Positions 1 to 5,645 of a DNA stretch of 7,350 nucleotides are shown piece by piece. Origin of the DNA: Pseudomonadota bacterium (GTDB taxonomy: Bacteria; Pseudomonadota; Alphaproteobacteria; Rhizobiales; Xanthobacteraceae); the NCBI GenBank assembly GCA_021779635.1, contig JAJYAH010000342.1:1-7350 (forward strand), given 5' to 3'. Within the stretch, counting starts at the first letter, position 1; every line of letters starts with the position of its first letter. A program made the position numbers and the translations under genes. The notes under the pieces are model-generated. The model was not told the DNA's origin. It saw only the letters and a list, made by a program, of their open reading frames with translations, and did not search any database.

Positions 1-375
1 GTCCTTCACGACCGGCTGATGCGGCAGCGGATTGATCTTCACCGCGCCTTCCTTCACATCGTGCATCGACTTGGTGCAGGCCAGCGTGTTCTGGCCGTCG
101 ATGTTCATGGCGCAGGAGCCGCAGACGCCTTCGCGGCAGGACCGGCGGAAGGTCAGCGTCGGGTCGATGTGGTTCTTGATCCAGATCAGGCCGTCGAGGA
201 TCATCGGCCCACAGTCGTGGGTGTCGATGAAATAGGTGTCGACGCTGGGGTTTTTGCCGTCGTCCGGGTTCCAGCGATAGACCTTGAATTCGCGCGTCTC
301 GGTGGCGCCGGCCGGCTTCGGCCAGGTCTTGCCGCCAGTGATCCTGGAATTTTTCGGCAGTGCGAATTCAACCAT
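1..375 (-). CDS. sdhB: Succinate dehydrogenase iron-sulfur subunit SdhB, N-terminal part (cut by window edge)
   Basis: Electron-transfer subunit of respiratory complex II. It passes electrons from the SdhA flavin to the membrane quinone site through three Fe-S clusters. The 125 visible codons read [20 protein letters not shown] at the start and hold the ferredoxin-type [2Fe-2S] domain: Cys80, Cys85 and Cys88 in [10 protein letters not shown], then Cys100 in NTLAC. The C-terminal [4Fe-4S]/[3Fe-4S] domain lies beyond position 1; family members are about 260 residues. ATG at 375 is the only reasonable start, because an in-frame TGA sits two codons upstream and an AAGG Shine-Dalgarno is 8 nt away. 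It follows sdhA after 104 nt that contain a palindromic repeat, a wide gap for this operon. Family assignment is very secure. Confidence 0.97.
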   Translation of the reverse strand, partial: MVEFALPKNSRITGGKTWPKPAGATETREFKVYRWNPDDGKNPSVDTYFIDTHDCGPMILDGLIWIKNHIDPTLTFRRSCREGVCGSCAMNIDGQNTLACTKSMHDVKEGAVKINPLPHQPVVKD

Positions 376-413
376 TGGTCACGCCTTCGCTGTCGTCTCT
401 TTAATTGCCTTGC

Positions 414-479
414 GCATGATCTTGGAACAATGGAAACCGTTTGTTCGGGAAAACCGGCTCCCACTTTTCCGGATCATGC
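414..479. repeat. Imperfect palindromic repeat between sdhA and sdhB
   Basis: The element is bounded by perfect 8-bp inverted arms, GCATGATC (414-421) and GATCATGC (472-479). Inside are further mirrored pieces: GGGAAAACCGG on the left side and CCACTTTTCCGG on the right. From memory, this matches a dispersed Bradyrhizobiaceae intergenic repeat of the form GCATGATC...GAAAACCGG...CACTTTTCC...GATCATGC, usually about 45 nt. This copy is longer because of extra bases around 424-445. It begins directly next to the sdhA stop codon (480-482). In the mRNA it could fold between sdhA and sdhB and act in processing or partial termination. The repeat assignment is recollection; the palindrome is directly visible. 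Confidence 0.75.
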
Positions 480-2324
480 CTAGTACACCCGGGCTTTCGG
501 CGGGATGTACTGAACGTCATTGGTCATGGTGTAGTCGTGCACCGGGCGATAATCGATCGAGGTCTTGCCGTCACGATCGATCCACGCCAGCGTGTGCTTC
601 ATCCAGTTCTTGTCGTCGCGGTCGGGGAAATCCTCGCGCGCATGCGCCCCGCGGCTCTCGCTGCGGTTCGCCGCCGAGTCCATCGTCACCACCGCCTGCA
701 CGATCAGATTGTCGAATTCCAGGGTCTCGACCAGATCGGAATTCCAGGTCAGCGAGCGGTCGGTTACGGAGATGTCGCCGATGCCGCCATGCACCTTGTG
801 AATCAGGTTGTGGCCTTCGTGCAGCACCTCGCCGGTGCGAAACACCGCGCAATTTTTCTGCATCACAAGTTGCATGCTGTCGCGCAGCTTGGCGGTGGGC
901 GTGCCGCCGGAAGCATGCCGGAAACGATCGAGCCGGCCGAGCGCCATATCGGCGGAATCCTTCGGCAACTCGGGCTGCTTGCCGTTCGAGGTCAGCCTTT
1001 CGGCGCAACGCAGCGCCGCGGCGCGACCGAACACCACGAGATCGATCAGCGAATTGGAGCCGAGACGGTTGGCGCCATGAACCGAAACGCAGGCTGCTTC
1101 GCCTACCGCCATCAGGCCCGGCACCACGAAATTGTCGTCGCCATCCTTCTTGGTCAGCGCTTCCCCGTGGAAATTGGTGGGAATGCCACCCATGTTGTAA
1201 TGCGCGGTCGGCACGATCGGGATCGGCTCGCGCGTCACATCGACGTTGGCGAAAATTCGTGCTGATTCGGAAATCCCCGGCAGCCGCTCCTGCAGCACCT
1301 TGGGATCGAGATGATCGAGGTGCAGGTAAATGTGATCCTTTTTCTTGCCGACGCCGCGGCCTTCGCGGATCTCGATCGTCATCGCGCGCGACACGACATC
1401 GCGTGACGCAAGGTCCTTGGCCGACGGCGCGTAGCGCTCCATGAAGCGCTCGCCCTCGGAATTGACGAGATAACCGCCCTCGCCGCGCGCGCCTTCGGTG
1501 ACGAGGCAGCCCGCGCCGTAGATTCCGGTCGGGTGGAACTGCACGAATTCCATGTCCTGCAGCGGCAGGCCGGCGCGCAACACCATGCCGCCGCCGTCGC
1601 CGGTTTGCGTGTGGGCGCCTGTGCACGAATGATAGATGCGCCCGTAACCCCCGGTGGCAAGGATCGTGGTCTGGGCGCGGAATCGATGTAGCGTGCCGTC
1701 TTCGAGCTTGAGCGCGATCACTCCGCGGCAAACGCCCTGGTCGTCCATGATCAGGTCGATGGCGAAAAACTCGATATAGAATTCCGCCGAGTGCCGCAGC
1801 GCCTGGCCGTACATGGTGTGCAGCATGGCGTGGCCGGTGCGGTCGGCGGCGGCGCAGGTGCGCTGCGCCTGGCCCTTGCCGTAATCCACCGTCATGCCGC
1901 CGAACGGCCGCTGATAAATCCTGCCGTCAGCGGTGCGCGAGAACGGCACGCCCCAATGCTCCAGTTCGTAGACGGCTTCGGGCGCCTGGCGCACCATGTA
2001 TTCGATGGAATCCTGATCACCCAGCCAGTCCGACCCCTTGACGGTGTCGTACATGTGCCAGCGCCAGTTGTCCGGATGCATGTTGCCGAGTGCGGCCGAA
2101 ATGCCGCCTTGCGCTGCGACCGTGTGCGAGCGCGTCGGAAACACCTTGGTAATGCAGGCGGTGCGCAGGCCGGCTTCGCTGCAGCCGACCACGGCGCGCA
2201 AGCCGGCGCCGCCGGCGCCGAGCACGACGACGTCATAGGTGTGGTCCTCGATCGGATAGGCCTGTCCGTTGGTGGCGGGACCACCGCTGCCATTGGCAGC
2301 CTTGCCGTTGCCGTCAGCGGCCAT
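480..2324 (-). CDS. sdhA: Succinate dehydrogenase flavoprotein subunit SdhA
   Basis: Catalytic subunit of complex II, oxidising succinate to fumarate on the cytoplasmic side of the inner membrane. The protein has 614 residues, within the family range. The FAD-binding GAGGAG is at 36-41. The histidine expected to bind FAD covalently is His67 in [11 protein letters not shown]. Substrate-site motifs are QFHPTG (262-267), TEGARGEGG (276-284), the SRD arginine at 308, HLDHLD (335-340) and HYNMGG (375-380); the C-terminal flavin segment [14 protein letters not shown] is also intact. The start at 2324 has GGAG 9 nt upstream, 19 nt after the sdhD stop. The first 22 or so residues are a Gly/Ala/Asn-rich tail before the conserved [10 protein letters not shown], slightly longer than the form I remember from relatives. 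Stop is TAG at 480-482. Confidence 0.98.
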   Translation of the reverse strand: MAADGNGKAANGSGGPATNGQAYPIEDHTYDVVVLGAGGAGLRAVVGCSEAGLRTACITKVFPTRSHTVAAQGGISAALGNMHPDNWRWHMYDTVKGSDWLGDQDSIEYMVRQAPEAVYELEHWGVPFSRTADGRIYQRPFGGMTVDYGKGQAQRTCAAADRTGHAMLHTMYGQALRHSAEFYIEFFAIDLIMDDQGVCRGVIALKLEDGTLHRFRAQTTILATGGYGRIYHSCTGAHTQTGDGGGMVLRAGLPLQDMEFVQFHPTGIYGAGCLVTEGARGEGGYLVNSEGERFMERYAPSAKDLASRDVVSRAMTIEIREGRGVGKKKDHIYLHLDHLDPKVLQERLPGISESARIFANVDVTREPIPIVPTAHYNMGGIPTNFHGEALTKKDGDDNFVVPGLMAVGEAACVSVHGANRLGSNSLIDLVVFGRAAALRCAERLTSNGKQPELPKDSADMALGRLDRFRHASGGTPTAKLRDSMQLVMQKNCAVFRTGEVLHEGHNLIHKVHGGIGDISVTDRSLTWNSDLVETLEFDNLIVQAVVTMDSAANRSESRGAHAREDFPDRDDKNWMKHTLAWIDRDGKTSIDYRPVHDYTMTNDVQYIPPKARVY

Positions 2325-2343
2325 GTGCTGAACTCCACATGCG

Positions 2344-2751
2344 CTACACTCCAGATGACAGTTTGAAAATGGCGTAGATCGAAGCCAGCGCTACCGCGAC
2401 GCAGAAAAAGTTGTTGGCCATGATGGCGGCGAGCTTCAGCTTCTCATGGTGCAGGTAATCCTCGATCACCACCTGCATGCCGATTTTCATGTGCCAGGTG
2501 CTGGCGATGATGAACAGCAGCATGATGATCGCGATCGCGGGCGAGCCGAGAATCTGCGCGGCGCCAGCCTGATTGCGGCCGAGCAGCATCATCACCACCA
2601 CGATGACCGGCACGATCAACAGCGTCATGGCCACTGCCGTGAGGCGCTGGCGCCAGAAATCCGAAGTGCCGGTATGCGAGGTGCCGAGGCCGCGAACGCG
2701 GCCGAGCGGGGTGCGCATCGATTTCGCGATGGGGGAATTTTGCGCGGTCAT
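2344..2751 (-). CDS. sdhD: Succinate dehydrogenase membrane anchor subunit SdhD
   Basis: Membrane anchor that, with SdhC, holds heme b and forms the quinone site of complex II. It has 135 residues. After a polar N-terminus ([21 protein letters not shown]) there are three hydrophobic segments at about 38-57, 70-88 and 110-131. His87 in [11 protein letters not shown] aligns with the E. coli SdhD heme ligand in HAWIGMW. Asp98-Tyr99 in IEDYLHHEK aligns with the quinone-site Asp-Tyr pair. The reading frame stays open far upstream to 3207, but the true start is 2751. There the ATG overlaps the sdhC stop as ATGA, with a strong GGAGG 6 nt upstream inside sdhC, so the two anchors are translationally coupled. 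Confidence 0.95.
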   Translation of the reverse strand: MTAQNSPIAKSMRTPLGRVRGLGTSHTGTSDFWRQRLTAVAMTLLIVPVIVVVMMLLGRNQAGAAQILGSPAIAIIMLLFIIASTWHMKIGMQVVIEDYLHHEKLKLAAIMANNFFCVAVALASIYAIFKLSSGV

Positions 2752-3146
2752 CTTCCGCCTCCGATCGCATAGGCCGCGATCCACAGCAGCACCGTAAGCG
2801 AAATACCGCCGATCAGCGCGCCCCAGGTCAGCGTTTCGCGCTCGCTTGCCTTGAACCCGTAACCGAGGTCCCAGACGAAGTGCCGGAGGCCGCTGAGAAG
2901 GTGATGCAGCAGCGCCCAAGTATAGCCGAATACGATCAACCGTCCGATGAAGCTTGAGGTAAAGGCCTGCACGTTCGCATAGGCGGCGGGCCCCGTTGCC
3001 GCCGCAATCAGCCACCATGCCAGCAGCAAGGTGCCAACATACAACGCCATGCCGGTGGCGCGGTGGACGATGGAAAGTGCCATCGTCAGGGTCCAGCGAT
3101 AGGTCTGCACATGCGGCGAAAGCGGTCGTTCGATCCTGGCGGTCAT
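2748..3146 (-). CDS. sdhC: Succinate dehydrogenase cytochrome b556 subunit SdhC
   Basis: First gene of the sdh operon and the second membrane anchor of complex II. It has 132 residues and three membrane segments at about 33-50, 66-84 and 108-127. The family N-terminus RPLSPHVQTYRW is followed by SIVHRATG; Ser25 and Arg29 align with the quinone-binding Ser27 and Arg31 of E. coli SdhC. His82 in HHLLSGLRH aligns with the E. coli heme ligand His84. ATG at 3146 is supported by the conserved N-terminal sequence, although no clear Shine-Dalgarno precedes it. A leader hairpin lies 22-40 nt upstream. The TGA stop overlaps the sdhD start by 4 bp. Confidence 0.96.
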   Translation of the reverse strand: MTARIERPLSPHVQTYRWTLTMALSIVHRATGMALYVGTLLLAWWLIAAATGPAAYANVQAFTSSFIGRLIVFGYTWALLHHLLSGLRHFVWDLGYGFKASERETLTWGALIGGISLTVLLWIAAYAIGGGR

Positions 3147-3167
3147 CGGCGGCTTTTGACGGTTTGC

Positions 3168-3186
3168 GGACCCTCGCAGAGGGCCC
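3168..3186 (-). promoter_or_regulatory. Hairpin in the 5' leader of the sdh mRNA
   Basis: In the minus-strand RNA, GGGCCCUC and GAGGGUCC pair around a UGC loop. That gives an 8-bp stem of seven Watson-Crick pairs and one G-U pair. The plus-strand RNA would have an A-C mismatch at the same place, so the fold suits the sdh transcript specifically. It ends 22 nt upstream of the sdhC ATG. If the candidate -10 at 3199-3204 is real, the hairpin lies almost at the mRNA 5' end, where it could protect the transcript or tune translation. No T-tract follows, so a terminator is unlikely. The fold is visible; the role is inferred. Confidence 0.4.
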
Positions 3187-3198
3187 TTCGGGGATCGC

Positions 3199-3227
3199 GT
3201 TATACAAATTCTATTTACGAACTCGAA
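3199..3227 (-). promoter_or_regulatory. Candidate sdhCDAB promoter
   Basis: On the minus strand TATAAC (3199-3204) matches the sigma-70 -10 consensus at 5 of 6 positions. It sits in an A/T-rich stretch that stands out from the surrounding GC-rich DNA. At 17-bp spacing the -35 would be TTCGAG (3222-3227), which is poor, so activation by a regulator or a different sigma preference is possible. Transcription would begin near 3192, about 45 nt upstream of the sdhC ATG. Position upstream of a housekeeping operon is the main support. Confidence 0.35.
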
Positions 3228-3235
3228 ACACTGAG

Positions 3236-3260
3236 CGCAACGGCGAAATCACCGTTTGCG
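3236..3260. promoter_or_regulatory. Candidate operator: inverted repeat upstream of the sdh promoter
   Basis: CGCAACGG (3236-3243) and CCGTTTGCG (3252-3260) are inverted copies apart from one extra T, separated by 8 bp. The site lies just upstream of the weak -35 candidate, at about -44 to -68 from the inferred transcription start, a usual place for an activator. I do not recognise the regulator. Confidence 0.25.
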
Positions 3261-3430
3261 AATGAATGTTCATAGCTTCAGATGAGCCCTGCATTGGTAG
3301 GGATTGACAGGGGCTGTCGGGCCCCGTCCGCTGACGCGGTGAAGCTTGATTCACGAGCAGATGCGCGGTCGACGCGCAGAGGGAGCGGGCGGGGACTGGC
3401 CACCGAAAGGGCTCTTCGGGCCGGACGCCC
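3261..3430. other. Non-coding stretch between the sdh upstream region and the composite repeat
   Basis: No convincing gene on either strand. Reading frames here are short, rich in Arg/Ala/Ser, and unlike known proteins. Small dyads are present: GACAG/CTGTC around GGG at 3306-3318, GGGGC/GCCCC at 3310-3325, and CCGAA/TTCGG near 3403-3419. I see no T-tract terminator and no tRNA. Together with the flanking repeat it separates the sdh operon from the HD-GYP gene. Confidence 0.5.
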
Positions 3431-3510
3431 CGCTGGAGCGTTTTCCAGCGAAAGCCTGCCCCGCACTTGATGCGGGGGATACCGGTTCGCGTGAAGAAAA
3501 CGCGTCGAAA
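3431..3510. repeat. Composite palindromic repeat, GCGTTTTC...GAAAACGC type with nested stem
   Basis: Three hairpins lie in a row: CGCTGGA/TCCAGCG (3431-3437 and 3444-3450), CCCCGCA/TGCGGGG (3459-3465 and 3471-3477), and CGCGT/ACGCG (3488-3492 and 3500-3504). The order GGAGCGTTTTCCAGCGAA, then a central stem, then ACCGGTTCGCGTGAAGAAAA matches, from memory, a very common dispersed Bradyrhizobium intergenic element. The central CCCCGCACTTGATGCGGGG stem looks like an optional module replacing a short linker in other copies. The hairpins are visible; family membership is from memory. Confidence 0.7.
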
Positions 3511-3520
3511 TATGCAGATC

Positions 3521-3560
3521 GAGCCTCCGTTCCGATTCAATCGGAACGGAAAAGGCTCTA
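3521..3560. repeat. Near-perfect palindrome overlapping the HD-GYP stop codon
   Basis: CCGTTCCGATT (3527-3537) and AATCGGAACGG (3539-3549) are perfect 11-bp arms around one base. Outer arms GAGCCT (3521-3526) and AGGCTC (3553-3558) add six pairs, with an AAA bulge on one side. I remember this as the partner half of the Bradyrhizobium repeat to its left. The TAG stop of the HD-GYP gene (3558-3560) lies at its edge, sharing base 3558 with the outer arm. The long stem could protect the 3' end of the HD-GYP mRNA or help end transcription, but no clear T-tract follows on either strand. Confidence 0.75.
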
Positions 3561-4607
3561 GCCATTCAAGGCCACTTCCTTGAACGCAGTTACCAGCGGA
3601 CTTTCGAGCTTTCCTCGCATGCCGCACAGGATTTCATAGGCCTGCGCGCGGGGCATGCTGGGCCTGTATCGGCGATCCTCGATCAGCGCGGCAAAAATAT
3701 CTGAAATGGTCAAGATGCGGACGATGTCGGATATGTCCGCAGCGCAGAGCGCGTCAGGATATCCGGTTCCGTCGAGATATTCGTGATGATGTCTGACGGC
3801 GTCCAGAATTTCCGGCGAGATGCCGGGAGTGCCTTTCAGCGCGTCGTATCCGGCCGCCGGATGAGTTTCGATGATGGCTCGCTCCCGGATATCCAGACGT
3901 CCCGGTTTGTCGAGAAGGGCGATTGGAATTTTGGCTTTGCCAATGTCGTGAAACATCGCTGCCGAATACAGCCGTTCCATGTCCACCTTGGCCAACCCTA
4001 AATTCAATCCGAAGGCGACAGCTGTCCCCGTTACCAGGAGGCAATGTTGATAGGTGCCTTCGTGATGGCGGCGCACGGTATCCAGCCAATTGGAAAAGCC
4101 ATCCTCGGCAACGCCATTGGCAATTTCACGCGCAGCATTTTTCCCGTCTTCGACGTCGATCTGTTGGCCGCTCAAGACGGCGGAGAACATCGCAGCAAGG
4201 GAGGCCGCGCCTGCGGAGTCAGCCCCGCGGAGGCCCTGGGCGACATCTCCGGATATTTCGATCGAGTTGCTGCTCTTGGCCAATGCCGCGAGCAGGGCCC
4301 CCTTATTTACCGGACTGAAGAACGTATGTGTCGCGCCAAGTGCATAGGCCCGTGCTTCCAATAGCCGAGCTTTTTGGTCAATGACGAAAACCCTTCGCCG
4401 GGCCACTTTTTGTTTCGCCGATAATGCCTTGAGCGCGGCGATGTTATCATCGGTCCGAAGATCCGCGGCTATTATCGTCGCGTCGCACGGCTGCGGGATG
4501 CCATTGCCACTATCGAGCAATGACGACGTAACACAATACTGCAATCCAAACAGTTGCCGCAGCTCTGAAATCTTGTCCTGATGGTCCGCGACCAAATGCA
4601 CAAACAT
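3558..4607 (-). CDS. HD-GYP domain protein with degenerate receiver-like N-terminus (probable c-di-GMP phosphodiesterase)
   Basis: 349 residues. Residues 180-349 form an HD-GYP domain: HHEGTYQH with His188, FHDIGK with His220-Asp221 and Lys224, ETHPAAGYDAL with His249, HHHEYLDGTGYP (273-284) holding the second histidine pair and the GYP signature, and ISDIFAAL with Asp303. All core metal-binding positions appear present, so hydrolysis of cyclic-di-GMP is expected; this is family inference. Residues 1-110 show alternating strand and helix segments like a response-regulator receiver (ATIIAADL, RRVFVID, ATHTFFSP). The acidic pair is reduced to one Asp, and the lysine before Pro99 is Ser98, so phosphorylation looks unlikely. 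No membrane segment is visible, so it is probably cytoplasmic. It starts 12 nt after the microprotein gene, with no good Shine-Dalgarno, which suggests coupling. It is the last gene of the PilZ operon. Confidence 0.93.
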   Translation of the reverse strand: MFVHLVADHQDKISELRQLFGLQYCVTSSLLDSGNGIPQPCDATIIAADLRTDDNIAALKALSAKQKVARRRVFVIDQKARLLEARAYALGATHTFFSPVNKGALLAALAKSSNSIEISGDVAQGLRGADSAGAASLAAMFSAVLSGQQIDVEDGKNAAREIANGVAEDGFSNWLDTVRRHHEGTYQHCLLVTGTAVAFGLNLGLAKVDMERLYSAAMFHDIGKAKIPIALLDKPGRLDIRERAIIETHPAAGYDALKGTPGISPEILDAVRHHHEYLDGTGYPDALCAADISDIVRILTISDIFAALIEDRRYRPSMPRAQAYEILCGMRGKLESPLVTAFKEVALNG

Positions 4608-4619
4608 CGAAGACGAGGC

Positions 4620-4790
4620 CTACTCGGTGGGATTCTTTATGAGCTCGAATGAGAGCACTTTGTTGCCGTGCCACGCGTTAAGCTCATGACCGCAAACCCT
4701 GCAGTCGACGGTATCCTCGACCCAGTATCCAGTCTCGGTTTGGCTCTGCTCGTAGACTGCCTCGCACTCGCATCGGACAATCGTCTTCAT
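4620..4790 (-). CDS. 56-residue CxC/CxxC microprotein, putative zinc ribbon
   Basis: A small frame encodes MKTIVRCECEAVYEQSQTET at the start and ends in LIKNPTE with a TAG stop. Cys7-x-Cys9 and Cys30-x2-Cys33 (DCRVCGHEL) resemble a four-cysteine zinc-ribbon fold; His35 and His41 are nearby. The acidic, soluble composition argues for a cytoplasmic protein. It has a good Shine-Dalgarno, AAGGAA, 8 nt upstream. Its ATG overlaps the PilZ stop codon as ATGA, and the HD-GYP gene begins 12 nt after its stop, so it sits in a tight three-gene operon. I recall similar short hypothetical proteins in rhizobia but know no function. A role as a partner or adaptor for PilZ or HD-GYP is possible but purely inferred from position. 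Confidence 0.82.
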   Translation of the reverse strand: MKTIVRCECEAVYEQSQTETGYWVEDTVDCRVCGHELNAWHGNKVLSFELIKNPTE

Positions 4791-5110
4791 TCGAGTGTTT
4801 CCTTGCGTTTCTCGCGGACTGCTTTCCTTGATTTCGTTGCGGTTTGTTTCAGGAATTCGACGCCGATCTGATCCCCTGCAAGCCGGACCATCCGACAGCG
4901 GCGATAGGCGAGACCCGTCGACGACAGAAGCAGAAAAAATTCCTTCAGGTCCAATCCCTCAAGCGACCCTTCGACGGATAAGCGGGCGCCGGTTTGCGAC
5001 ACGTCGACCATCAAGCAGTCGCGGCGCCAGGTTCCGTCAATCCCCATCATGTAAACACGGATACCCCGCTCGAAATCGACGCGCTCGCTCTTGCGATCTC
5101 CGAAGGCCAT
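4787..5110 (-). CDS. PilZ domain protein (c-di-GMP receptor candidate)
   Basis: Single-domain PilZ protein of 107 residues starting MAFGDRKSERVDFERG. The c-di-GMP-binding signature is complete: RxxxR at Arg6-Arg10 (RKSER) and DxSxxG at Asp36, Ser38 and Gly41 (DVSQTG). The remaining barrel strands follow, with EFFLLLSSTGLAYRRCRMV and GDQIGVEFL, and the protein ends in a basic tail (KSRKAVREKRK). The frame is open upstream to 5194. I chose ATG at 5110 because the conserved family N-terminus starts there and GAAGG lies 10 nt upstream. It is the first intact gene of the operon: its stop overlaps the microprotein start, and HD-GYP follows. The DUF2336-like remnant ends 7 nt before its ATG. It presumably senses c-di-GMP that the HD-GYP partner degrades. 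Confidence 0.92.
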   Translation of the reverse strand: MAFGDRKSERVDFERGIRVYMMGIDGTWRRDCLMVDVSQTGARLSVEGSLEGLDLKEFFLLLSSTGLAYRRCRMVRLAGDQIGVEFLKQTATKSRKAVREKRKETLE

Positions 5111-5117
5111 GACCAAG

Positions 5118-5345
5118 CTACCTTCTATAAAGCGGTCCGATCTCCGCTGGCGTTTTTGCTTCGATCTTGTCGATGGATTGCTCGATGACCTCATCGAACA
5201 CCCCGATTTGCGCGTCGATCAAGCGGTCAGCCTTGTTGAGGCAAAGATCGGCGAGGCATCGGGGCATATCGACGCGTTTGTCCGGCGCGCCATGGCGCAA
5301 GACTTCGCCCGGATCGTCAAATAAGGATGAGGCAGCGTTGGACAT
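5118..5345 (-). pseudogene. Truncated DUF2336-like gene, N-terminal fragment
   Basis: The frame from ATG 5345 encodes 75 residues beginning MSNAASSLFDDPGEVLRHGA, with later pieces KRVDMPRCLADLCLNKADRL and AQIGVFDEVIEQSIDKIEAK. This pattern resembles, from memory, the first 60-70 residues of Bradyrhizobium DUF2336 proteins (full length roughly 350 residues or more). After EAKTPAEI it continues as GPLYRR and stops, and the PilZ gene follows 7 nt after the stop codon. The helical C-terminal bulk is missing. The simplest reading is a deletion or recombination remnant joined to the PilZ upstream region. A short but functional leader protein cannot be excluded: its last codons contain the PilZ Shine-Dalgarno (GAAGG next to TAG), which would couple the two. 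An alternative ATG is at 5351; a longer frame to 5471 looks less family-like. Confidence 0.55.
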
Positions 5346-5645
5346 TGCCATAACACCCCGGCTGGAAGGCGATCTGGCGCCGTTGCCAGATTCCCGTTCA
5401 GTCAAAATTGGTTCGGTGCCCAAAAAGCGGCAACTGCTGAAAACAAGAGCTATCAAAACGCTCTTCGGCATCAAGACTCATAAGTCTATCAGCAAATAGG
5501 GACTATTCCGTTAACGAGCGGTTGTTCAGTGGCGCTTCTCACGCCCAAGGTGGCTGATCGGGAAATTGACGCAAATTGTCGGGATAGGGTTAACGATATC
5601 TTGCGGTGCGTTGCGTGAGTCGGATAGCGCACTGGGCGCTGCTCT
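5346..5645. other. 300-base intergenic region between matB and the c-di-GMP operon
   Basis: No credible gene on either strand. The block 5401-5460 is about 45% G+C by my count, clearly lower than the genes to either side, as expected for promoter-bearing DNA. It should hold the promoter of the PilZ operon, but I cannot single out a convincing -35/-10 pair. Visible dyads are TCTGGC/GCCAGA (5373-5390), AGACT/AGTCT (5474-5487) and CGTTAACG (5509-5516). The octamer GTTAACGA occurs twice, at 5510-5517 and 5589-5596. Confidence 0.5.
5626..5640 (-). terminator. Weak hairpin just downstream of matB
   Basis: AGCGC and GCGCT form a 5-bp stem around a 5-base loop, starting 5 nt after the matB stop codon. 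There is no T-tract after it on the minus strand, so it is at best a weak or factor-assisted terminator. Position is the main support. Confidence 0.3.

Noticed and set aside
284..1444. Long plus-strand frames opposite sdhA (also 441-1265 and 1791-2366)
   Set aside because: Arg/Pro/Ser-rich shadow composition with no domain. sdhA on the other strand has all of its catalytic motifs.
3211..3627. Minus-strand frames upstream of sdhC (3211-3627 and 3278-3565)
   Set aside because: They run through the palindromic repeats and the sdh promoter region, and one overlaps the end of the HD-GYP gene in another frame. No family resemblance and no good ribosome site.
4668..4871. Plus-strand 67-codon frame opposite the microprotein and the PilZ end
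   Set aside because: It crosses two well-supported minus-strand genes and has no Shine-Dalgarno or motif.
5346..5474. N-terminal extension of the DUF2336-like frame with a signal-peptide-like start (VLIALVFSS)
   Set aside because: The family-like sequence begins at MSNAASSLFDD (5345). The extension falls in A/T-rich intergenic DNA and does not resemble the family. It cannot be fully excluded.
5509..5596. Two GTTAACGA octamers as CtrA sites
   Set aside because: A CtrA site needs two TTAA-type halves about 7 bp apart. These are isolated halves 79 bp apart, and the second halves are absent.
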